This document shows positions 48,840 through 60,695 of a DNA stretch of 64,000 bases, one piece after another. Under the pieces are notes generated by a model. It made no database searches and had not been told where the DNA came from. It saw nothing but the letters and a program-made list of their open reading frames with translations. The position numbers and the translations under genes are program-made. Within the stretch, counting starts at the first letter, position 1, and the number at the start of each line of letters is the position of its first letter. Source of the DNA: Dioscorea cayenensis subsp. rotundata (Eukaryota > Streptophyta > Magnoliopsida > Dioscoreales > Dioscoreaceae); NCBI RefSeq assembly GCF_009730915.1, contig NC_052488.1, positions 22,500,305-22,564,304 of the forward strand. Reading direction: 5' to 3'.

Positions 48840-51800
48840 TCAAAGCATTTCCTGAGACCGCCTGACGATCCGCGAAACTTTCTTCTTGAATTCATCCCTC
48901 CCTTCCCTCCATTCTTTCTGAAAATACAATGCAATACATTATGAATGATAAATCATTTCATTAGAATCATGAATTGGATGGATCATGCTCTTTGAATTGC
49001 AGTAGCATGGCAAGCCAATAACATTTTGCATGCTACATTCAAAAGTACAGTTGAGCAGCAATGGATGAAGTGTAATTAATATATATATATATATATAGCC
49101 ACAGCAGAGATGGAATAAGAACTTATCTATGATTACTTACTAGATCAGAGGAATTATCTTCCTAATTTGTATCATTACTGCAATTAATCCAACAAGAGAT
49201 TATGTAATGAACTCTGGTTTCAAATACACTTACGAAAGAAATATGTAAGGTTAATTTCAAATTTGTCAATCATTAGGAGAGGATTACATGTGCTTTTGAG
49301 CAATAAACAAATCATGTGGGCTATGCCGTTGAAAAACACTTAGATTCGTACAATGTACTAGAATTCATGACGAGTCTTCCAAAATGAATCATAACAAATG
49401 CATTTTTCTAAGGCTGACAACGAACGACAGCTCATTTAAGAAGCCTATTGGGAGGGCTACTTTGTACAAACAACATTACCCTTAAATTTTTTTTTCTTGA
49501 AATAATTAACATCACCATATCAGGATATGGACCATGCCGTTGAAAACACTGTTATTCGTACAATGTACTAGAATTCCAGACCAATCTCCCATAATGAATA
49601 ATTACAATTGCATATTTCTAATGCTGCTAGATAGATGACAACTCATTTAGGAAACCTATTTGGGAAGACCACTTGGTACAAATAGCATTATTCTTATTTT
49701 AATTTATTTTTCACTAACATCACCATATCAGGATATCCTGAATGGTTATCAACAAGTTGTGAAGCCGATTTGGTAAAATTTGTACGAGTAGCATTACTCT
49801 CTTAGGATAGCCTTCCACACATTTGCAGAAAATAATAGTCATACAACAGATTCACCCCAAAGTAGTGGTAACAGGAACTAAACTATGACTAATGAGAACT
49901 TCTAAAAAAGATCAAGAACTACCCAGTTGCTATCACAATACATTCTAGCTCAACAACCAGAAGACATTTAACAAAATAGGACTTCCACATACCAACCAAA
50001 ATAAGCTACCACAGGACAAATAGGGCTCCAACAAACTACCAAAAACTATAATAAAAACTACCAATCTAATAGCCACTGTCACCTGAGTCTCCGGTGATTG
50101 GATCACTACAGTGCCAGTGGCACCATTACCATCCAGGTTGCAGTATATAAATTCTGACTCTCTGAGACAGCTGAAGGATGGCAAAATCATGCATCTATAG
50201 TTTACATTAATTTTAAATATCTCAGTTTCCAAGTATTTGCTCACATTTAGCAAACACATAGTTGATTCTCTTTTCACAGAATTCACAAGCAAGCTTGATA
50301 TCCAACAATAATCATTGACAAAGAACAAAAGTAAATGGCTTTTTCTACTTACAGCAGCTTCAATGTTTGCAGCAGATTCATCATTAGGACTTGAAAGCAT
50401 TGAGATAATGCTCAGAACTATGCTCTCAACCTGCATAGTAGACCTGAGTCAATAGTATCATTGCAAATCATGATCAATCAATGAGAAACAAGTGACAAGA
50501 AAAAGAAAGCAGTCCTAATTACTTCTGGAGCAAAGCATCACAAGTAGCACCCGAAAAGTTCAAGCACATCCATCAAGCGTTAAATTCAGACAAACAGTGA
50601 GCATGACCGTAATGCAATGACAAAAATAAAACATAAACCTTTTCTTCTTAGTGTCACTTTTTATTTGAGGAAAACAAACCGAATATGACAGATACAACAG
50701 ATGTGATGTATAATTCTGATTTTATAATCAAGAATAATTTAAGCAAATACAGGATATTCAATCATCATCAAGATGAATTGAATTGAAAGCCACTATGCAA
50801 GAAATTGCACTTTTGCAGATCATAAGGATATTATACTGTGACAACTGGTCACTATTCCACTTGTCATTGTATGTAATTCGAATACCTACAAATATAAACA
50901 TTGCTGCATGTAAATTCGATGACTAGTTCACATAATTGTTCATATATCACAAATGAGAATATATGCTCTTTCCAAAATAGGATTTACTAGTGTGCATTCA
51001 AAGGGCCGCTAAACAAACAAGGAACCTTGCTGAGGCTAAAAATTGATCATAGACAAATCTATATACCAGTCATCTTCTTTTTAAAAATTCCTAGATATAT
51101 TTAACGCTTACTGTCTTTGACGCCCTTTTATCAGTTGGTTTTATGTTTAAGAAATGTTAGATGAGATTGGATTTTCCTATCAATGAACAGCATTTCCCAT
51201 TGAGTGAACACTCATAGAACTTGGTATATGAGGTCAAACCTCTCGTGGAACGTTTATATTTTGGAATGAAATCTTCCGTACGGCAGGAGATGAGATAATT
51301 CAAATTATTTTTCTGATGTCAGCTCAATTTTAAAATTACTTAAAAAACTCAAAGATGAAGACCTCTAAGACCTCCCTGTGAATTGCTTAATCATGCATTA
51401 TGAAAAAAATAAAATAAAATTCACCAGTTCCACTAAAAGATTTTCACAGTAGAGGATGAATACAAAGAATTATCTATAAAAGATGCACAACACCAGGATA
51501 TTGGAGGAGACTGCATAAATGGGAAGAAAATGTACCGTATGGACAGGAGTCCAACGTTCACTCGCAAGTTCATAGCCGCTTGGATCATCACCAGGTGGAT
51601 GGAGAATAGATATGCAAACGCGTCCATCCGGGAAAACTAAATTTTAGATCACAAATAATAAAAGATGTCAGACTGTAAAGGCATGCTGGGAATGAAACAG
51701 AGGTTAAAAATAGTGTCCATCATCAAACCATTCGGGTGCCACATCTCTGATGTGAATCGAACAGATGGAGGGCTATTAGGATAATTGGCAGGAAAGGTCA

Positions 51801-52805
51801 TGATTGCATTGAAATAGCCTCCATCGCTGAAAAAGTTTGACAACCAATCATCATTAGGAAAAAAAATGAAGAAATTTCCATAATATTACAACACACAAAT
51901 ACCACATGAAGGAAGAGCAATGACATGAACATCCCAACAAGGCTAAGAGGGCAGCCTCATCCATCAACCCAACAAAAAAAGGATATATGTCAGAATCTAT
52001 AGGCAGCTCCAGCTCTGTCTATCGTCAAAAGGACGCATTTTTGACAATCTGAAAATTCTATGCATGCAACAAAAGGATCGAAGAATGCAAATGCATAATC
52101 AGAACAACAGCACTGCACATTGCAAGCAAGCGTTGCTAATTGTCTTTTATAGGTTCCACTAAACAAAATCCCTAGTCAACCTTAAACATATATGCTTCCT
52201 AAATGGCATCAGCATCAAACATGAGGTACAGAGAGGGGATATAATTCAACAAGGGAAGAAAGATGATAACCCCAAGAAAGAAAACGTTATCAAGAGAAAA
52301 ACATCTCAAAGATCATGTTTTTTCACCCAAGAAAACCACAAAATTCTCAAATTAATCCAATAAAATTCCGGTTTTTTAATGACAGTGCGCCAAGCCCAGC
52401 TCAAACCCTAAAACAATGAGGAAAGCCACCAAAGCTGAAGCCAGATTGGACTCATGAACCCATCGATCAAAGAAATCAGACAAAAGAACAAGAAAGGAAG
52501 AGCAAAGGCGGCAAGAAAACACTAAACCACTCACTAGAGAGTATCCGGAGGGCCGATGATGGTGACGCTCCACTCAAAGACATTGGCATCGTCGACCAGG
52601 CCGGCCGAGAAGCCATCCACTGGATTCTTCATGAGATCTGAATAAAAAGAACAGATCAATAAACCCTAAATCCTGATTGATGAATCTCGATCGAATAACA
52701 GATAGAAAAAAACCCTTGGGGCAGGATTGGGATTCGGATAGGGATAGGATCCTCACCTTTCAACTGCTTCTGAAGGAGAAGGCTCGCTTGGCTGGGCACG
52801 GCCAT
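48840..52805 (-). CDS. Ubiquitin-conjugating enzyme E2, UBC7/UBE2G2 type
   Basis: Six coding exons, 5' to 3': 52805-52757, 52637-52535, 51826-51729, 51636-51536, 50430-50353 and 48917-48840; phases close to 168 aa (plant UBC7/13/14 are 166-167 aa). The core E2 fold is complete: [35 protein letters not shown], the HPN motif in MWHPN, and catalytic Cys91 in [14 protein letters not shown]. The acidic insertion after the active site ([16 protein letters not shown]) marks the UBE2G group, which acts with ERAD ligases at the endoplasmic reticulum. Intron 5 (48918-50352) contains tandem repeats. Confidence 0.97.
49323..49802. repeat. Tandem repeat of about 211 bp in intron 5 of the E2 gene
   Basis: Two units start at ATGCCGTTGAAAA (49323 and 49534) and share TTCGTACAATGTACTAGAAT, CTCATTTA-GAA-CCTATT and AACATCACCATATCAGGATA. 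A third, partial unit at about 49758-49802 keeps the AAGCC-ATTTGG and GTAGCATTACTC part. Confidence 0.82.
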
Positions 52806-54340
52806 GGACGGGAAGCGATGGAGATCGAGGAGAACGCTCTCACGACACGAGAATCAGAACCACAGCCCCTGCTCCTCCCCTTCTTGCAAAATTAAAAGAA
52901 AACCCCAATGTCTGAAAAAAAAAAATAAAAGAAAAATTCAAAATTCAAATTAACCCCTTACCAAAACTTTGTATTTTATAAAATAATAATAATAATTGTT
53001 TAAAATGTTTTTGTTGATTTATTAATTTATTGTTATTTATGTATTAAAAAAAGTAGTGGGATAATTCAAGTCATGCAAAAATTTATGTATAAATTTTGTA
53101 AAATAATAAAGTTTAACTGAGTGAATCAGTGACTGATTAATAATTTATTGTGTCAAAAATATGAACACATCCATGTGTGTAGGATTAATACAATAGTGAA
53201 AGTAAAATCCAGATATTTAAAAGAATACATTAATTTTTTTTTATCTATATTGTTCTTTCGGGTGTGGACTTAGTATTAGCATGACCTAGTATTAATCTAT
53301 ATATAGCATTTTTATAAAAAAAAAAAAAATTAAACTTTGTTTTAAATTTTAAAAATATATAAACATCTAAAATACTGACAATCAAAGTGTAATGTACAAT
53401 TTGAATGATAAATTTATGAACTGGGTGATAGAATTTTATGTTTATATCTATATTTGCAATATTAGATTTTTTTTAAAAAAAAAAAATCAAATAACAGAGA
53501 CCAAAACAGTTGTTTACATATGCTTCATAGGCTAGAACTATTCATGCAAACTTTCAAAGTTTAATAAACTAAAATTATGAACTTTTGTGCTAATGAACAA
53601 ATTGTTAGACTGGGATCTATAGTATGGAGTTGAATAGTCTTAGACCAGGAACCTGGTATAATGTTTTTCATCAAAAAAATTAACTTAAATCTATTTAATT
53701 TTAAATGATCACAAAAATAATTTAGTTTAAATCCAAAAACATAATATACCTCCAAATAAGATTTAACCTAACTCAAATGATATATCAAGGTGCACTTTTA
53801 AATTTTCTTTCTTCTTTTTTTTTCTCAATTGAAGAGGGTCTCCTCTCAAATGACATACCAGACCAGAGTGCACTTTCAAATTTTATTTTATTTTTATTTT
53901 TCTTTTATTTTCAATCGAAGAGAGTCTCCACGTAGGCACATATGACAACTGGTTATCATTCTTGAGTCCTTTTAATTATCTCCCTTAAGTAATGTCCATT
54001 ACTATTGATTTCATTTGATAACTAAAACTAAAAATAAGTTGATCTTCATTAGTTAATGATAAATTTCAAGCTCCCATTCTTTAAAGAAACAAGGCCCACT
54101 CACACTACAAACACAAAAACACTAGTGCAGTGAATTCATAATAACAGCAACAAAGAACACAAACCCACGTGATATTTCAGAGATTAATTAGCAGAGTTTC
54201 AAGTTCACAACTTTCACCACAAATGATCCCTAACAAACCACTCCCTACTTTTTTATTTTATTACTCTTAAGTCCCTGACACTACTACCACCACAGCAAAG
54301 ACACAGACAGAGAAAGAGATAGACGAAGCTGAGCAACAAC
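52806..54340. other. E2 gene 5' flank and AT-rich spacer with a 78-bp duplication
   Basis: AT-rich DNA with A and T tracts. Around 53788-53865 and 53866-53935 a segment is duplicated; both units carry GTGCACTTTyAAATTTT-like and TTTTCAATyGAAGAG-GTCTCC-like sequence. The right end should hold the thaumatin-like 3' UTR. No gene seen. Confidence 0.5.
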
Positions 54341-55105
54341 TCAGTGACAGAAGATGATCTTGAGCTCGCCGGGCGCCGAGCACTCGTGCGTCAAGTTAGG
54401 GCTATCGTGCGCGTAAGTGAAAGTATCAGGGCACGCGTGCTTGAAAAACTCAGAGTAACTCGAAGCCCGGCACGTCCGAGGACTGTTATACATATTACGA
54501 CAGCAAAGCTCGTCGGTGTTGAAGGCCAAGCAACCGCTCTTGCACCCTATCACGTGACCACCGGCGGTAACCGGAGATCGGGTTTGGAGTGGAGCTGGAC
54601 AAGTAGGGAGGAGGTCAGCGCGGCAGCCGACGACGGGACAACGACCTTGACCTTCGTGAGGAGTGATCGTCATGCCGACGTTGAAGCCGTCGACTAAGGA
54701 GACGCCGTAGGAGGTGAGATCCAGGTGGCCGCCGTGGTGGATGGAGAGCTGGGCGAGGGTTGCGGGTACGGCGCCGCCGTGGCCGGAGCAATGGAGTTGG
54801 CCGTTGCAGTCGCCGGTGAGACAGGAGATGCGGGTGCCGTCGTGAGTGCAGCCGGTGCGAGCCCAGACTCGGCCGGACCAGTGGTCGGTGGGGGCCGGGA
54901 ATGAGCGGTGGTGGAGGGTTGGAAGGCAGAAGCCGCCGTGCTCGAGAACTTCGTGGCCGGAGTTGGGCTGGATTCCGGGGCACACTGTGAAGGGGCAGTT
55001 GTTCACGATGGTCAGCGTCATTGGGGCGTAGCCGAGGGAGTGCTGGACCAGGATAAGAGAGAAGAGGAAGGTGGAGAACAACGTAAGCAACCTTGAGGAC
55101 GCCAT
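54341..55105 (-). CDS. Thaumatin-like (PR-5 family) protein
   Basis: Intronless, 254 aa, GC-rich. Signal peptide at residues 1-25 (LLTLFSTFLFSLILVQHSLG, cleavage near GYA). The secreted part has the thaumatin features: NNCPFTV start, HWSGRVWARTGC, GDCNGQLHC, DGFNVGMTITP, GRCPVVGC, TDELCCRNMYNSPRTC and the final IIFCH. Sixteen Cys are the family norm; here the mature part has eighteen, with Cys42 replacing the usual Trp in VWPG and Cys60 in GGFC. These two could form an added disulphide. Thaumatin-like proteins act in the apoplast, some as antifungal beta-glucan binders. A TATA box lies 45 bp upstream. Overlapping antisense frames are shadows of GC-rich codon use. Confidence 0.97.
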   Translation of the reverse strand: MASSRLLTLFSTFLFSLILVQHSLGYAPMTLTIVNNCPFTVCPGIQPNSGHEVLEHGGFCLPTLHHRSFPAPTDHWSGRVWARTGCTHDGTRISCLTGDCNGQLHCSGHGGAVPATLAQLSIHHGGHLDLTSYGVSLVDGFNVGMTITPHEGQGRCPVVGCRADLLPTCPAPLQTRSPVTAGGHVIGCKSGCLAFNTDELCCRNMYNSPRTCRASSYSEFFKHACPDTFTYAHDSPNLTHECSAPGELKIIFCH

Positions 55106-55146
55106 TGATGAGAATGTGAAGACGACGATGATGATGAGGTTTTGTT

Positions 55147-55153
55147 TTTTATA
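55147..55153 (-). promoter_or_regulatory. TATA box of the thaumatin-like gene
   Basis: TATAAAA on the minus strand about 42 bp before the ATG, implying a very short 5' leader. Confidence 0.5.
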
Positions 55154-56293
55154 GAGCGGTTGTTTGTGGTATGGTGTGGTGTAGGAATAGGTTTAGGTGA
55201 TTACGTGGCGGAGTTCTGTGAGGTTTAGGTGAGCCTCGTTATTCGCGTGAGTTCTTTGTTGGTTAACTTGATCCAGCGGAAAGTGGGTTCCGAGAAAGTT
55301 ATTCCTCGCCCTCGGGTTTTGATTTGTGGTTGTGGGACTCGTGAAAATTTGAATTTTTATTTTTTACTACATTTATTTTTTTGGCTCTTTCATGGTTAAA
55401 GCTCAATCATTGTTCTACTTTTGAAATTTTTTTTTCAAATTAAAAATATTATTTTTAGTTTTTTTGGTTTAACTAAAATCTTATAAAAATATATTATATA
55501 TATATATTATAATCCTGTTGTGAACTTTTATTGTGGTTTTATTTATGGAAAAAGTTAGTAAATAAGCATTTCTTTTTAGAATGGGTAGTGAACAATTTCA
55601 GTAATATTTTTGAAACTAGGAGGTAAATATTAATATGAATATTTAAAAAGAAAGAACGAAGAACGAGGACAGCAAAGGACAAAAAAAAAAGAAAAAAAAA
55701 ACACTGCGGATAAGACCCGATGCCAGACGTGTTTTGAAATCTCTGGAGGAAAAGAAACAAAAGGAAAGCATCCGAATCATGTCCACGTTGACATGCAGCC
55801 ATCTTTTCATCTTTGAATCATATCCTCTCTTTTTTTAAAAAAAAATCAGAATATAATCATTTAAATTAAAATATTGAAAATTAATGAAATTATAGTAAAA
55901 GTAAAATTTCAGAATTGAAGTTATTTTAGAATTAAAGTTGCTTGTCATTTTAAAAAGGTGAGTTACAGTTGATAGAGGTGAAGTTTATTCAAATAATTAT
56001 TTTAATTTTTTTTATCAAAATGAATATTAATTATATAAAAATATTTACTTTCACAATTCAACTATATAAATCCATTTTTATTCATTGACGACATAAATAA
56101 TTTAGCCACCAGCAATATATAAATAAAAATTAAACTAAAAAACATTGAAACACTGACTACAAAATCCAATCAAGCCCATTATCAAATGAAAAAATAAATC
56201 AACATTAAAATAAAAAAAAAACTAAATAATAAATAATAAAAGTCAACAAAGTCAAACAATTGAGCAACGAAACCGAGACTAGTGAACCATTGT
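55154..56293. other. Thaumatin-like promoter region and AGP 3' flank
   Basis: An ACGTGGC-type G-box core occurs at about 55203-55209. The rest is AT-rich with A/T tracts; the frame at 55539-55802 has no family similarity. Confidence 0.45.
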
Positions 56294-56608
56294 TTAGAAG
56301 AGAAACAGCGAGCCAAGGGCCACTACTGCGGCGATCACCGGACGGGAGACCAAGGCTTCAGCGCTGCTCTCCGGAGCCGAGTCCGGCGACGTCGGACTTG
56401 GCGCAGACGCGGGCACTGCAGTAGACGGCGGTGGAATCACCGGAGCGATTGATGGTGTGATCGTTGGTGCCGGTGCTGGAGATGAAATCATCGGAGCGGG
56501 GGCAGGAGAAGGAGAAGGGATCATTGGAGATCCGGCGGGCGATGAATGAGAGAAGGAAGTACCGACGATCATGGAGATCAGCAGAGCGACGATGATCCGA
56601 TTTGCCAT
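56294..56608 (-). CDS. Small classical arabinogalactan protein (AGP)
   Basis: Intronless, 104 aa. The start at MANRIIVALL gives a clean signal peptide (1-20, VALLISMIVGTSFS). Residues 25-80 are a Pro/Ala/Ser/Thr-rich AGP backbone (PSPSPAPAPM, SSPAPAPTITPS, PASAPSPTSP) with non-contiguous Pro expected to be hydroxylated and O-glycosylated. The hydrophobic tail VIAAVVALGSLFLF after SSAEALVSRP fits a GPI anchor signal. The open frame extends 53 codons upstream with no signal peptide, so that start was rejected. TATATATA lies at 56651-56658. The protein would act at the plasma membrane and wall. Confidence 0.87.
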   Translation of the reverse strand: MANRIIVALLISMIVGTSFSHSSPAGSPMIPSPSPAPAPMISSPAPAPTITPSIAPVIPPPSTAVPASAPSPTSPDSAPESSAEALVSRPVIAAVVALGSLFLF

Positions 56609-57123
56609 TGTTGCTGTGTTTTTGGGTAAAGAGGTAAGGGGATTTGATGGTATATATAGAGATTTTTGAGGGATTTGATTAGGGTTTCCTTTCCAGTTTG
56701 CATTGATGATGATAATTTGGAGCAAATTGGGGGAGATTTTGGAGAATTTGTTTCCATTTTTTTTCATTTGTTTTTAAATTAAGGAGTTGCCAAAATTGGA
56801 TTTTTGGGCGATTTTTTTCCTCTTTATTTGATGCAGTTACTAAATGAGATTGAGATTGAGAATTTTGTGGCATGATTCTTGTGATTTCTTAGCACTATGT
56901 TTGGAAGGTGATGAGCAGAAAGAAAAAGAGGGAAAAAAAAGAAAGGCTTTGTGTTCAATTATTTAAATGAATGAAAGCTGGCAAAATAATTGATTTTTTT
57001 TAAAAAAAAAATTTTCATGGGTGGATTATTCCATATTTTTCATCATGTAATATTTCTGCTTAATTTTACGTAGAGTGTATCAACCTTTTGTTTTAGTAGA
57101 TTCATGTTTATTAAAATTTAGAA

Positions 57124-57126
<3 letters not shown>
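56609..57126. other. AGP 5' flank
   Basis: TATATATA at 56651-56658 may serve as TATA box. The rest is AT-rich and shows no gene. Confidence 0.45.

Positions 57127-57160
<34 letters not shown>
57127..57160. repeat. (AC)n microsatellite
   Basis: About seventeen AC units following an A tract. Confidence 0.97.
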
Positions 57161-57161
<1 letters not shown>

Positions 57162-57169
57162 TTTTAGAC

Positions 57170-57301
57170 ATTTTTATTTAATATTATTGATATTCAATAA
57201 TTTTTTTTTATAAATATATATAAGCCACGTGTTATATTTTTATTTAATATTATTGATATTCAATAAATTTTTTTTATAAATATATATAAGCCACGTGTTA
57301 G
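57170..57301. repeat. 66-bp tandem duplication
   Basis: Units 57170-57235 and 57236-57301 are nearly identical, each ending TATATATAAGCCACGTGTTA. The low divergence points to a recent duplication. Each unit has a CACGTG palindrome. Confidence 0.92.
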
Positions 57302-57632
57302 AAGTATAATTAAGCAATCTCTCAATGAAGCCTCGCATAAAATTAAGCGTTCTCTCAACTTTCTTAGCGCCAGAGAATCTACCACAGCTGGTGATCCCGA
57401 CTACGGTGCCACACAGGTGTAGATGCTTATTACATCCATCTAAGCAAGTCTGAGATATCGGACGGCATCTTCCGTCTTCTTAGTATTTTCTGTTATTTCT
57501 CTGTACTTTCTGTTTCTTCTTTACTGTTTTTTCGTACTTCCTCACCACTGGTGACAGATGACTTTACCCCTGTATTTCTGTTTTTATTTCAATAAATTTG
57601 TGGTTTATCCACATTTAACTAAAAAAATAAAA
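57302..57632 (+). mobile_element. LINE 3' end, 5'-truncated
   Basis: Shares the end of ORF2 and 3' UTR with the copy at 58080-58572 (GAAGC-TTyCAGAAAATTAArCG-like, CTTTAGCGC). Its last 120 bp nearly match 26801-26920, with CAATAAATTTGTGGTTTATC and an A-rich tail at 57621-57632. No reverse-transcriptase domain remains. Confidence 0.82.
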
Positions 57633-58079
57633 TGTATACATAGGACTTAGAATTGATCATCCAGCTTAGCACCCTCACTCAAAAATGTAGGACTAGAGTT
57701 ACAAGTCCGAGTCTACACGAGAGATTTTTTTTTTACCACCACATTACGGTTGAGAGAATTTGAACTCATGATAATTAAAATTCTCTATTATTAATTTATA
57801 TCAGTGGAGGTGTGACACTAATCTATGAACTTGTTGTCAATATACGGTAAAAAAACATTAACCACAACCATACTTATAGGGTGGTAGTTCAATTTTGTGG
57901 TTCATCCATATTCATAAAAAATTAAATATATAAAAATGTTGTGAATTATATTTGGACTTCAATCCATATTCATAAAAAATTAAATATTCATATATGAACG
58001 TGTTTGGGGTTTTTTTCACAGGTCCTTGGGTTCAATCAGTTTTCACATTCAATTCCCACACTTTGGACTTCTTGGATTC
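57633..58079. other. AT-rich spacer with a short direct repeat
   Basis: ATCCATATTCATAAAAAATT occurs at about 57905 and again at about 57963, 58 bp apart. Nothing else recognised. Confidence 0.45.
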
Positions 58080-58572
58080 CATCCCTTACCCCTCAACACT
58101 GAATCCTCTGGGATCTAATCTCCCGTGCAATCTTGTGGAATATCTGGATTGAACGAAACTCTCGTATTTTTCCATTTGACTGCTTTACCGCTTTACAATA
58201 TTTTTATTAAAACTGCTAATATGTTTCTCTCTTGGTTCTCAACTGCAGCTGATTGTCAGCAGCCAGCTATTACTGAAGCTTTTCAGAAAATTAAACGTTC
58301 CCTTAATTTCTTTAGCGCTAGAACCTCAAATCTCGCGGGAGAGTCAGACCCTGATCATGTGCAGGAGTAGTTGCTCCTTTTGATGGTTTGGGCAGGTCTG
58401 AGGGACCAGACGGTGTCTTTCGCCTTCCCAGCTTCTTTTCTTCTTGTATTTTATTTTCCTGTCATTCTTAGTTATTCTCCTCACTTATGGTGAGAGCTTT
58501 TATCTTATGTTCCCTGTCTTTCTTTTTTCAATAAAGTTGTGGTTTATCCACATTTATTTCAAAAAAAAAAAA
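58080..58572 (+). mobile_element. LINE 3' end, 5'-truncated, second copy
   Basis: The C-terminal ORF2 motif ILWNIWIERNSRIF is read at about 58131-58172. The following tail (SWFSTAADCQQPAITEAFQK, then KRSLNFFSARTSNLAGES) is in another frame, so a frameshift lies between. The 3' UTR ends CAATAAAGTTGTGGTTTATC with an A tract at 58560-58572. It is more diverged from 26801-26920 than the 57.3-kb copy is. Confidence 0.85.
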
Positions 58573-59621
58573 TTATATTTGATGTTTTTAATAAATTTAC
58601 CATTCTAATAAATGAGTATGCATAAATGTTCAACCACTAATAATATAGTCTCACTAATCCTCAACTATTAAATGAATCGATCTCTCATCTTTGGGCATGT
58701 CAAATCCATGGGCGTGGAAAAGAAACGAAATAAGAGATGATAAAAAAACTTTTAAAAATATAAATAAATAAATCACTAATCTGTTAAAATGCAGAATGAG
58801 TTCAAAATTTAAGAAAAAAACACATTCCGTTCCACTATGTGTTTTTTTTAAAAATTTTAATATACGTAACTTATCTAAAAAAATACCTAGTTTGTTCACC
58901 GTGAGATGGGAAAGGCGGAACAAAGATTAACTATTGATCAGGGAAAGTGCAAGCGCATTATATTTTAGGCGATGTCTAGGTAGGGGTGACACTAGTTGAA
59001 ACAAATAACATTATATTTATAAACTACAAAAAATGGGAAAAAAAAAAATTTGCAAGCACATTCAGCTTTTGTTGGTTGTTTGTTGTTGAGACATGTTTCA
59101 CTCTTAGTGACAGCGTCCAGTTTCATATTTGTGTGTTTTATCTCTTTATTTATTTATTTTTTTTCTACTATTGTCAGTTTATTTTTTTAAATAAATTTAT
59201 GATTTGTTTACCTTATATATTGTTTAAGACCAGGGTTTTTGCCCAAAAACTAATAATAATAATAAAAAAAAACACAATTAGATATAAAAGAAGAAAACGA
59301 AACATAAAAATCACTCCGTTGCTTCCAACTAATTAGACGTGTCAGTTAAGGCCATCTGATCAATTTTTCCATGAATCTTCTCTTCAGTTACATCTAACAA
59401 TCCGGCCATTGAATGGAACAAACTCTTAATAGCTCCCCTGCCATTCCCATCCTCTACGGCAACCTATTAATTTCTTTAATTTAAACATAAAAGACATCCC
59501 ATGTAGGACCCTTATGACATAAATTCAAATCCCTTATTCATTTCAGACTATGTGTGTTCTCTTCTCATTGTCCATATAACATGCATTAAAAGGACCATAT
59601 ATCTCAAAGTCCCCTCAAGCA
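58573..59621. other. AT-rich spacer and RING gene promoter region
   Basis: A vague LINE-tail resemblance (TTTAAATAAATTTATGATTTG near 59187) was seen but is weak. The right part should hold the RING-H2 promoter. Confidence 0.45.
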
Positions 59622-60095
59622 ATGGCAACCATTTCACTACCACCGGACACCACCGGAGATGAACACTCCTCCCATGACTTATACTATTTTGCCATATGCA
59701 TCACCGCGGTGGCGATCATCGTCATCAGCTGCAACATCATCGCTTTTGCTTGTTGTCATCCTTGTCAGCTTCTACATAACTTTCGAAGATTATGTCATGG
59801 CAGTTGGCTAACTTCTAATGAACAAACACTGAATTCTCTTCCTGTATGTCAATATAACAGTAACCAAAATGACAATCAGAAGTCAGAAGAAGTATCTAAC
59901 CAGGCAGAGTGTCCGGTGTGTTTATCGACATTCACCGACGGAGACCAACTCCGGCGATTACCGCATTGCCAGCATTCCTTTCATTTTTCATGTATTGATA
60001 TGTGGTTGAACTCCCATTCCAGCTGCCCAGTTTGCCGTGCCCACGCTTTACCAATTTTGCCCCAACTTCCTACCGTTGATGTTACTGTCACTTAG
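59622..60095 (+). CDS. RING-H2 finger protein, ATL type
   Basis: Intronless, 157 aa. One membrane segment at about 20-45 ([20 protein letters not shown]), a polar linker with a degenerate GLD region (LNSLPVCQY), and a RING-H2 domain at 96-138: CPVC, then C-Q-H-S-F-H-F-S-C, then CPVC. The Pro before the third metal-ligand pair (SSCPVC) and the Trp in IDMWLNSH match E2-binding ATL proteins. These are membrane ubiquitin ligases, often fast-induced in defence. Short for the family. Start at [14 protein letters not shown] is the first ATG of the frame. Confidence 0.93.
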   Translation: MATISLPPDTTGDEHSSHDLYYFAICITAVAIIVISCNIIAFACCHPCQLLHNFRRLCHGSWLTSNEQTLNSLPVCQYNSNQNDNQKSEEVSNQAECPVCLSTFTDGDQLRRLPHCQHSFHFSCIDMWLNSHSSCPVCRAHALPILPQLPTVDVTVT

Positions 60096-60695
60096 ATTTT
60101 AGGCGAAATTATCTTAAATTACATATGGTTTGTTTTTTTCTCAATTCAGTATTCATAGTTTGATTATTAACACTTCAGTAGTTACTTTTTTATCTTTATA
60201 AATTTATCTGATAAAAAAATAAATTTGTGTTTTAAATACCATGTCAGTAAATATTTACGGAATTATTTTTTTATAAACAGTTAAAACTATAGAGTAGTAA
60301 AATATTAATAATCAAATCATATGTATCAGCAAAAAATATAAACCACAAGGTAATTTAGAATAATCTTCCCTATATTTTAATTTGTAATAATATATTTACA
60401 TGCATATTACAAGTTGTAAAATAGATGAGAATGGACGGTTGAGATGATTTATATATTAATTATAATACAAGGCTTTAGATGTGGTATCGTGGCCTGATTT
60501 CATCCATGGGATCTACGAAGACAGTTCTGATCCCGAAGCAATCGGACCGGTTGGCATGTGTCCCGCGCTTTTATAACGGTCATGGCGAGAAGTACCCGCC
60601 ATAAGACCAGCTCTGCTTCGCTTTCTCTCTATTATTCTCCCTCATTCCCTTCTTCTTTCTCAATTCCAGCAAGCTGCTTCTTTTCCTGAGAGAAT
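60096..60695. other. RING 3' flank and GDI promoter
   Basis: CTTTTATAAC at 60569-60577 is a TATA candidate about 120 bp before the GDI ATG; the leader is CT-rich. No other gene seen. Confidence 0.5.

Noticed and set aside
54344-55096. Several open frames of 60-122 codons antisense to or overlapping the thaumatin-like gene
   Set aside because: They are shadows of GC-rich codon use; the sense frame has a signal peptide and the full family pattern.
56609-56767. Longer N-terminus of the arabinogalactan protein
   Set aside because: The upstream in-frame start would bury the signal peptide behind 53 polar and basic residues and would need a start upstream of the TATA box.
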